In this document: in pieces, positions 6,660-11,678 of the stretch
Layout: every line of letters starts with the position of its first letter
Position numbering within the stretch: position 1 is the stretch's first letter
DNA from: Deltaproteobacteria bacterium
GTDB taxonomy: Bacteria > Desulfobacterota > Binatia > Binatales > Binataceae
Length of the DNA stretch: 11,678 nt
NCBI GenBank assembly: GCA_021799555.1
Contig: JAJZAG010000088.1
Span: 1-11,678 of the forward strand
Direction: 5' to 3'
The notes under the pieces: model-generated
The model's database searches: none
The model's input: only the letters and a program-made list of their open reading frames with translations
What the model was told of the DNA's origin: nothing
Position numbers and translations under genes: made by a program

Positions 6660-6686
6660 ATCCGCGTAATCCGTGAAATCTGCGAA
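6660..6686. repeat. Three 9-bp tandem units, ATCYGYGWA
   Basis: ATCCGCGTA (6660-6668), ATCCGTGAA (6669-6677) and ATCTGCGAA (6678-6686) follow one another head to tail and end 8 nt before the stop codon of the minus-strand RNase gene. A six-base A-run (6655-6660) flanks the left side, which is a T-run for the RNase transcript. The shared core CCGTGAAATC (6671-6680) recurs in the opposite orientation at 8605-8614, on the other side of the RNase gene. Confidence 0.6.
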
Positions 6687-6694
6687 TGCTCTTC

Positions 6695-8398
6695 CTACGC
6701 GGCCGCTGGCGCCTGCGCGAGTTCGAACGCTCCCGGTTCCAGTCCTTCCTTCGAGCGCAGGACGATCTTCGAGTCGAGCTTGTGCTCAAGCGCCTCGAGA
6801 TCCTTGCCGCCCGCATCGTATAGGAAGCGCGCGACTTCCGGGTTGATCTTGACAATTACCATATCGCCGTGCGCCCGCCGGCTCGCCTCGCGATAAATCC
6901 CGCGCAGCACTTCGGCGGCGAGTGTCGGCACCGACTTGACCACGCGCCGCCCCTGGCATCGCGGACACTGCTCGGTGAGGAGCGCCTCAAGGCTGTCGCG
7001 CGTGCGCTTGCGTGTCATCTGCACCAGACCCAGTTCCGAGATTTTGAGCGCCGAGGTACGCGCCTTGTCGCGGCGCAGCGCCTGCGCCAGCACCTCGCTG
7101 ACTTTCTTGCGATCGCCCTCGCGCGCCATGTCGATAAAGTCAACGATGATTATCCCGCCGATATTGCGCAGTCGAAGCTGCTTGACGACTTCTTCGGCCG
7201 CTTCAAGATTGGTCTTGAGGACGGTTTCGTCCTGATTATGCTTGCCGACGAAGCGCCCCGTGTTGACGTCGATTGCGGTCAGTGCTTCGGCTTGGTCGAA
7301 AACCAGATATCCGCCTGACTTGAGCCAGACTTTGCGTTCGAGCGCGCGCTCGATCTGCGGCTCGATATCGAACTTGTCGAAGATCGGCTCCTGCCCCTGA
7401 TGCAGCATCGCGCGCGATCGCAGCCGGGGCATGTAGGTCTGGATAAACTGCGCGATCCGGCTGTAAGTGTCGGCATCGTCGCACCATAGCCGCTCGACTT
7501 CGCTCGAAAACAGATCGCGCACCGTGCGCAGCGCCAGATCGAGATCGCCGTAGAGCATCGTGGCCGGGCGGCTCGACTCGTTGCGCTTGAGAATCGAGTT
7601 CCAGGTCTTGGTCAAAAACGTGATATCGCGCTGGATATCGCGCCGGCTGAGCCCCTCGCACGCCGTGCGCACGATAAAGCCGCCCTGCGCCGGACGGACC
7701 TCGGCGACCGCCTCGCGCAACCGCGCACGCTCCTCGGCCGACGCGATCCGGCGCGAGACGCCCAGATGATTGCTGGTCGGCGTGTACACGAGGTAGCGAC
7801 CCGGCAGCGAGATTGAGGAGGTCAGCCGCGCGCCCTTGGTGCCCATCGGTTCTTTGGCTATCTGGACGATAATTTCCTGGCCGCGATGAAGTTGCTGCTC
7901 GATCGGCAACCTGCTGCGATTCACCGCCGCGCTGCGCTGATGGCGCCGCCCGCCGCGGCGTCCGCGCCGGCCGCGGCCGCGTCCCGCTTCCGCCGCGCCC
8001 TCGGCGGCGGACTCGTCGCTGGAAGCCGCCGCCGCGTCGAGTTCCACCGGTTCGCCGCCACCCTGTTCGGACGCTAATTCGCCGTCCTGCACGGCCTCGG
8101 TTGGCAGCGCCTCGTCGGTTTCCACGTCACCTTCGCCAATAACTTCCGCCATCGAGGTGAACGCATCGGCGCCGCCATGAAAATCCGAGACGTGCAGAAA
8201 GCCCGCTTTCTCGAGGCCGATATCGACGAACGCCGCCTGCATCCCGGGCAGCACCCGGGTGACTTTGCCCTTGTAGATATTGCCGGCGAGTCCGCGATGC
8301 GCCGTGCGTTCGAGATAGAACTCGGCCAGCGAGTTGTCTTCCAGAAGCGCCACGCGCACTTCGAGCGCGCTGGCGTTGATTACAATTTCACGTTTCAC
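6695..8398 (-). CDS. rng: Ribonuclease E/G family endoribonuclease
   Basis: A 567-residue single-strand-specific endoribonuclease that processes rRNA and tRNA precursors and starts mRNA decay, probably cytoplasmic or membrane-associated. The N-terminus (MKREIVINAS) leads into an S1 RNA-binding domain (GNIYKGKVTRVLPGMQAAFV, 39-58, resuming at HRGQEIIVQIAKEPMGTKGA, 171-190). Catalytic aspartates are expected at D377 in AIDVNTGRFVG and D420 in IIIVDFIDM, matching E. coli RNase E D303 and D346. The zinc-link cysteines C478 and C481 (CPRC) are present. It lacks the long RNase E C-terminal scaffold, so it is RNase G-like in length (E. coli RNase G about 490). The excess is an insertion at about 80-165 inside the S1 domain, acidic first and then Arg/Gly-rich. 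Translation starts at GTG 8398 with a weak upstream ribosome site. It is divergent from the HNH gene, with a 272-nt leader region that could permit autoregulation, as known for E. coli rne. Confidence 0.93.
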   Translation of the reverse strand: MKREIVINASALEVRVALLEDNSLAEFYLERTAHRGLAGNIYKGKVTRVLPGMQAAFVDIGLEKAGFLHVSDFHGGADAFTSMAEVIGEGDVETDEALPTEAVQDGELASEQGGGEPVELDAAAASSDESAAEGAAEAGRGRGRRGRRGGRRHQRSAAVNRSRLPIEQQLHRGQEIIVQIAKEPMGTKGARLTSSISLPGRYLVYTPTSNHLGVSRRIASAEERARLREAVAEVRPAQGGFIVRTACEGLSRRDIQRDITFLTKTWNSILKRNESSRPATMLYGDLDLALRTVRDLFSSEVERLWCDDADTYSRIAQFIQTYMPRLRSRAMLHQGQEPIFDKFDIEPQIERALERKVWLKSGGYLVFDQAEALTAIDVNTGRFVGKHNQDETVLKTNLEAAEEVVKQLRLRNIGGIIIVDFIDMAREGDRKKVSEVLAQALRRDKARTSALKISELGLVQMTRKRTRDSLEALLTEQCPRCQGRRVVKSVPTLAAEVLRGIYREASRRAHGDMVIVKINPEVARFLYDAGGKDLEALEHKLDSKIVLRSKEGLEPGAFELAQAPAAA

Positions 8399-8634
8399 TT
8401 GGAATTTCTTCTATCGCGGGCGGCGCGGGTTTTTCATATCGCGGTTCCGAAACTTTCACATGGGCAAGGCGGCGCGAGCGCGGCGTGCGATTGTGCTCGC
8501 TCCCGCATCGGCACCGCTTCGTTAACCCGCTTTCCGCCGCCTGCACCTCTTGGCGGATCATACGGAGCACGTTGCTTGGGCGCAAGATAATCCCGAATAT
8601 CCTTGATTTCACGGGCTTTTCACACTGACCGGAC

Positions 8635-8663
8635 TTGACAGCGCTCTCCCGTGCCAGTACGAG
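8635..8663 (+). promoter_or_regulatory. Candidate sigma70 promoter for the HNH gene
   Basis: An exact consensus -35 hexamer, TTGACA (8635-8640), is followed after 17 nt by TACGAG (8658-8663), which matches the -10 at only three positions. The -10 lies just upstream of the start codon, so use of this promoter would give an almost leaderless mRNA. The perfect -35 at the right distance makes it worth listing; the weak -10 keeps confidence low. Confidence 0.3.
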
Positions 8664-8670
8664 ATTTATG

Positions 8671-9318
8671 ATGGCTTCCGCCGCGCACACATTAGCGGTA
8701 CCACTTTCAGGCCCGAGCCTACTCAATTCCAAAGTCCTGATCCTGAACCGCTCCTACTTGCCGGTCCATGTGACCTCGGTAAAGCGCGCTTTCGCGCTCC
8801 TTTACCAGGGCGTCGCGCGCGTGGTTGACGATCAGTACCGCACCTTCGATTTCGATTCCTGGCGCGATCTCGCCGTCGAAATCCACCACGAGCGCCTCGG
8901 CGTCATCGGTGGCTTTATCCGCGTTCCGCGCGTGTTGCTGCTTACCGCCTATGAGCGCGTCCCCAAGCGCCACGTGCGTTTTTCGCGCTTCAACATCTTC
9001 GCCCGTGATAACAATACCTGCCAATATTGCGGCCGCCGCTTACCTCGCACCGAACTCAATCTGGACCATGTGATGCCGCGGTCGCGCGGTGGCACCTCGA
9101 CCTGGGAGAACATCGTCTGCTCCTGCCATCACTGTAATCGCCGCAAAGGCGGACGGACTCCGGAAGAAGCCTCGATGGCGTTGATTCGTAGGCCGCGGCG
9201 GCCCGAATGGACGCCGTTCAGCGCCGAGATGTTTTCGCTCAGGCGCTACCGGGAGTGGATGCCGTTTCTGTCGCAGGTCGATAGCGCCTACTGGAACACC
9301 GAGCTGATTCAGGACTAA
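8671..9318 (+). CDS. HNH endonuclease-domain protein
   Basis: A 215-residue protein with an N-terminal region (LNSKVLILNRSYLPVHVTSV, 18-37; FALLYQGVARVVD, 41-53) and a C-terminal HNH nuclease. The nuclease comprises CQYC (117-120), LDHVMPRSRGG (131-141), WEN (145-147) and CSCHHCNRRKGGRTPEEA (150-167). C117, C120, C152 and C155 form the structural zinc site. H133 is the expected catalytic general base and N156 the second metal-site residue. All key positions are intact, so a metal-dependent DNA nick or cut is plausible. This architecture is a common stand-alone chromosomal protein of unknown role in many bacteria; it lacks restriction, intein or group I intron context. The start is 8668 or 8671 (adjacent ATGs); the second was chosen because GAG lies 7 nt before it. 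The rng gene is divergent and smc follows. Confidence 0.85.
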   Translation: MASAAHTLAVPLSGPSLLNSKVLILNRSYLPVHVTSVKRAFALLYQGVARVVDDQYRTFDFDSWRDLAVEIHHERLGVIGGFIRVPRVLLLTAYERVPKRHVRFSRFNIFARDNNTCQYCGRRLPRTELNLDHVMPRSRGGTSTWENIVCSCHHCNRRKGGRTPEEASMALIRRPRRPEWTPFSAEMFSLRRYREWMPFLSQVDSAYWNTELIQD

Positions 9319-9334
9319 CCTCCTGGTCAGCCAT

Positions 9335-9359
9335 GCCCGAAAACCACTAGTCCTCGGGC
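9335..9359 (+). terminator. Weak terminator-like hairpin after the HNH gene
   Basis: GCCCGA (9335-9340) pairs with TCGGGC (9354-9359) around a 13-base loop, 16 nt after the HNH stop. It is followed by a pyrimidine-rich TGTTTGCTCTT (9361-9371), not a clean T-run. It plausibly separates HNH and smc transcription; confidence is low. Confidence 0.3.
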
Positions 9360-9450
9360 CTGTTTGCTCTTATCCACACGACCTGTTGGGGCGTACACTT
9401 GATCGCGGCTCCAAGGTCTGGGATAAGCATTCCATTAGTGGTGGTGTGGT

Positions 9451-9455
9451 GGAGG
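9451..9455 (+). promoter_or_regulatory. Ribosome binding site for smc
   Basis: GGAGG, 10 nt before the ATG at 9466. It lies at the end of a G/T-rich run (GTGGTGGTGTGGTGG, 9438-9452). No better start exists in the frame, and the protein opens with the family-typical MRLKSLELVGFKSF. Confidence 0.65.
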
Positions 9456-9465
9456 CGTCGGTAGC

Positions 9466-11678
9466 ATGCGTCTTAAAAGCCTTGAGTTGGTAGGCTTCAA
9501 GTCCTTTTTCGATTCCACGTCGATCGGTTTCGCGCCGGGAATCACCGCCGTGGTCGGTCCAAACGGATGCGGCAAGTCCAACGTGGTTGACGCGATCCGA
9601 TGGGTGCTCGGCGAGCAGGCGCCTACCCGGCTGCGCGGCAAAAGCACCGAGGACCTGATCTATATCGGCAACGACCAGAATCCCGCCGCCGGGATGGCGG
9701 AGGTTTCGCTCGTGCTGGAAGCCGAAGAGGGCAGCCTTCTGCCCGAGCCTTACTCGGCGCTGAGCGAAGTCGCTGTGACGCGGCGCGTCTATCGCTCTGG
9801 AGATTCGGAATATCTGCTCAACAAGATTCCCTGCCGATTGAAGGACATCACCGAGTTCTTCATGGCCGCGCAAATCCACAGCCGCGGATACTCGCTTATC
9901 GAACAGGGCAAGATTGAAGAGATTATCCAGGCCAAGCCGCACGAGTTGCGCTCGATGATTGAAGAAGCCGCCGGTTTGTCGCTCTTCAAGGGACGCCGCG
10001 AACTCTCCGAACGCAAACTCGAACGCGTCAAGGAGAATCTCTCGCGCCTGAACGACGTGCTCAGCGAGATCGAGCGGCAACTTAATTACGCGCGCCGGCA
10101 GGCCAAAAAGGCCGAGCAGTACAAAGTCATTCGCGCCGAGCTGTCCGAGCTTGAACGGCTCTCCGCCGCGCGCCGATTGCTCGAATATCGCGCCGCCTTC
10201 ACAACTGAGAGCGCGCTGGCCGGCGAACTTGCAGCCTCGGGCGAGAACGCGCGCGCCCAATCCGCGGCGCTGCAAACCGAGGCCGAGGCCGCGCAGACTG
10301 CCGCGCAATCCGCGCGCACGGAGCTATCCGCCGCCGAGCGCGAGCTGCAGAATCTCCACGCTGGCGCCGCCGAACGCACGCGCACCCGCGATTTTCTTGC
10401 CCGCCGCCTCGAGGCGATCGCCGCCGCCGAGCCCGCCCTCGCCGCGCAAATCGCCGAGCTGGAAGATCACGCTACGATGGCGCGCGCGGCGCGCGCCGCA
10501 GCCGGCGCGCGCCTGGCCCGCGAAACCGCGGCCGGAGAATCAACCGGCGAGCACGCGCTCGTCGCTCTGGCCGCCAGACTCGAATCCGCCCGCCGCGCGC
10601 TCAAAGATTCCGAACGTCGCGCCGAAGATCTCAAGGACGATCTCTCCGAAATTATCCGCGAGGCCGCCGTGATTCGCGGCCGGCTCGGCGATCTGGCTGG
10701 CGAACGCGCCGAGCTCGAAGAACGCCTCGCCGCCCATCGCGACGCCGAGCCCGCCCTTGCCTCGCGCGGCGCGGATTGCGCAGCGGCGCTCGCCGCCGCC
10801 GAGCGCGAACTCGAACGCGTCCGTACCCAAGTCGCCGCGCTTGAAAGCTCCGCACGCGACGCCAAAGAACGCGAAATCGAGTCCCGCGCCGCACTCGAAC
10901 ATCTCGTCGGCCGCGTAACCGCGCTGGGCGCCTCCGTCGCGTCCGACTCCGCCGCCGCCGTTCAATCCGACGCGGAATCCGCCGATGCCGCGCGGCGCCT
11001 CGGCCTCGTGCTCGAATCGATGAACGGCGACGGCCCTAGAAGCCAGCCGCCCTGGCTGCGCGACGTGCTGCGCGCGCCCGCCGAGATCGCGGCCGCACTC
11101 CACGCCGTGCTCGGCGGTGAACTCGAGTCGGTCGTCGCCGAATCGCCGGCGTTTGCGCTGCGCGCGATCGAAATCCTCAAGGAGACCCGCGGCGGGCGTC
11201 TGAGCTTCGTTCAGGAACCTGACACCGCCGTCGTCGCGCATCCCGCGATCGAAGCACCCGGAGTCGCCGGACGCCTGCTCGACATGCTCGAAATCGATCC
11301 GCGCTACCGGCACGTCGCCGAGGCGATGCTCGGTCACGTGATGGTGGCCGACGATCTGAATTCCGCGATGGCGGCTTCGAATCTCAACGGTCACGGAACC
11401 CTGTTCGTCACACGCGACGGCGATATTTTGAATCCCGGCCGGATGATCATTGGCGGCAGCGCCGATTGGACCGGAGCGGCGGCGCGCGCCGCCGAAATTG
11501 CCGCGCGCGAAAGCGCGCTTGCCGAGCTTGCCCGCGCCGAAGACGAACATCGCGCGGCCGCCGCGCGGCTCGACGAGAATCGTGCGGCGCGCGAAACCGC
11601 CGACGCTGCCCTCCAAGCGGCTCGTGCCGCGGGCCGTGGCGCCGAGCGCGTCCTCGCCGACGCGCGCGCCGCCGTCGC
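9466..11678 (+). CDS. smc: SMC chromosome condensation ATPase (5' part, cut by window end)
   Basis: The frame is open from 9466 to the window end without a stop (737 codons); the usual length is about 1,150-1,200 residues, so roughly the last third is outside. SMC forms the ATP-driven condensin that compacts and segregates chromosomes with ScpA and ScpB. Visible parts are the N-terminal head with Walker A GPNGCGKS (31-38), WVLGEQ (46-51), Arg-rich LRGK (56-59) and Q-loop Gln147 in YSLIEQGK; MIEEAAGLSLFKGRRE (164-179) starts the first coiled coil (about 166-525); then the hinge (about 530-666) including ALHAVLGGELESVVAES, GRLLDMLEIDPRY and GDILNPGRMIIGGS; and finally the beginning of the return coil. 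Both coils are extremely Ala/Arg/Glu-rich. The signature motif and Walker B are off-window. An RBS sits 10 nt upstream. scpA/scpB are not visible. Confidence 0.93.
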   Translation, partial: MRLKSLELVGFKSFFDSTSIGFAPGITAVVGPNGCGKSNVVDAIRWVLGEQAPTRLRGKSTEDLIYIGNDQNPAAGMAEVSLVLEAEEGSLLPEPYSALSEVAVTRRVYRSGDSEYLLNKIPCRLKDITEFFMAAQIHSRGYSLIEQGKIEEIIQAKPHELRSMIEEAAGLSLFKGRRELSERKLERVKENLSRLNDVLSEIERQLNYARRQAKKAEQYKVIRAELSELERLSAARRLLEYRAAFTTESALAGELAASGENARAQSAALQTEAEAAQTAAQSARTELSAAERELQNLHAGAAERTRTRDFLARRLEAIAAAEPALAAQIAELEDHATMARAARAAAGARLARETAAGESTGEHALVALAARLESARRALKDSERRAEDLKDDLSEIIREAAVIRGRLGDLAGERAELEERLAAHRDAEPALASRGADCAAALAAAERELERVRTQVAALESSARDAKEREIESRAALEHLVGRVTALGASVASDSAAAVQSDAESADAARRLGLVLESMNGDGPRSQPPWLRDVLRAPAEIAAALHAVLGGELESVVAESPAFALRAIEILKETRGGRLSFVQEPDTAVVAHPAIEAPGVAGRLLDMLEIDPRYRHVAEAMLGHVMVADDLNSAMAASNLNGHGTLFVTRDGDILNPGRMIIGGSADWTGAAARAAEIAARESALAELARAEDEHRAAAARLDENRAARETADAALQAARAAGRGAERVLADARAAV

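Larger units (their letters stand above)
6281..6694. other. Gene-free stretch of 414 nt
   Basis: I see no convincing gene in either direction. Open frames here have no family resemblance, no good start context, or run into the neighbouring RNase gene in the wrong frame. The stretch contains a direct repeat CGATGTCTCA / CGATGTTTCA (6428-6437 and 6452-6461, spaced 24 nt, 9 of 10 matches). It also has two short stems, CCGAT/ATCGG (6451-6455 with 6464-6468) and GGACA/TGTCC (6467-6471 with 6477-6481). Three 9-bp tandem units end it (described separately). It presumably carries the promoter of the small minus-strand gene and the 3' end of the RNase transcript. Codon-like periodicity is not apparent, so it may also be decayed coding sequence. 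Confidence 0.5.

Noticed and set aside
6484..6855. 123-codon minus-strand open frame bridging the gene-free stretch and the RNase 3' end
   Set aside because: Its N-terminal half is an out-of-frame reading of the RNase gene and is Ser/Arg-rich. The remainder shows no family or codon signal.
8635..8670. Longer HNH start at TTG 8635
   Set aside because: The TTG is part of an exact TTGACA -35-like hexamer and has no RBS. Homologues start near the LNSKVLILN module, which the ATGs at 8668/8671 serve better.
8667..8672. TATGAT as the -10 box paired with TTGACA at 8635
   Set aside because: It matches the -10 consensus at 5 of 6 positions, but the spacer would be 26 nt, far beyond the usual 16-18, and it overlaps the start codon.
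8388..8732. 114-codon minus-strand open frame across the rng/HNH divergent region
   Set aside because: It overlaps the starts of both flanking genes, lacks a credible RBS and resembles no family, so it is treated as intergenic control DNA.
9370..10308. 312-codon open frame on the minus strand over the start of smc
   Set aside because: It overlaps the Walker A head of smc on the opposite strand. The SMC reading is decisive because Walker A and Q-loop motifs are intact.
10540..11616. 358-codon open frame on the minus strand inside smc
   Set aside because: It is the antisense image of the SMC coiled coil and hinge. Gly/Ala/Arg/Phe-rich composition and lack of any recognisable family indicate a shadow.
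1..11678. tRNA, rRNA, CRISPR array, IS element or defence island
   Set aside because: No cloverleaf, repeat-spacer pattern, transposase, terminal inverted repeat pair or defence effector was seen. The only nuclease genes are a housekeeping RNase E/G and a stand-alone HNH protein.

Overview
This window looks like ordinary chromosome from a high-GC, free-living Gram-negative bacterium. Exported proteins, a twelve-segment RND transporter, a periplasmic-type YceI protein, an RNase E/G and an SMC condensin all fit that picture. Codons end mostly in G or C and Ala/Arg-rich coils are common. The gene mix resembles environmental, deltaproteobacteria-like lineages such as Binatota/Desulfobacterota_B or Acidobacteria neighbours. 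That placement is an impression from family resemblance and was not tested.

Left part (1-4038, + strand) reads as one transcription unit: an exported YCF48-type beta-propeller protein (66-1202), an RND/MMPL-family inner-membrane transporter (1237-3627) and a small VOC metalloenzyme (3655-4038). Gaps are only 34 and 27 nt. The propeller-transporter pair is a recurrent arrangement and probably works as one envelope export or lipid-handling module. A YceI-family secreted lipocalin-like protein follows (4146-4763) after a gap of about 107 nt that may hold its own promoter.

Middle (4764-6694): a perfect 10-bp hairpin separates YceI from an orphan ParB/Srx-fold protein (4851-5762) with no parA beside it. 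A small unrecognised membrane-anchored or secreted protein (5819-6280, - strand) converges on it across a short gap carrying an 11-bp tandem duplication. A 414-nt gene-free stretch follows, containing direct repeats, small hairpins and three 9-bp tandem units.

Right part (6695-11678): a ribonuclease E/G with a large charged insertion in its S1 domain (- strand) is divergent from an HNH endonuclease-domain gene (8671-9318, + strand). Then comes smc (9466 to the window end), complete at its 5' end and cut by the window inside the second coiled coil. This half is RNA processing and chromosome maintenance.

I found no tRNA, rRNA, CRISPR array, transposase or obvious defence island. The items most worth a second look are the YCF48-RND-VOC unit, the orphan ParB-like protein with an altered box II, the charge-segregated insert in the RNase, and several short repeats or hairpins in intergenic DNA.
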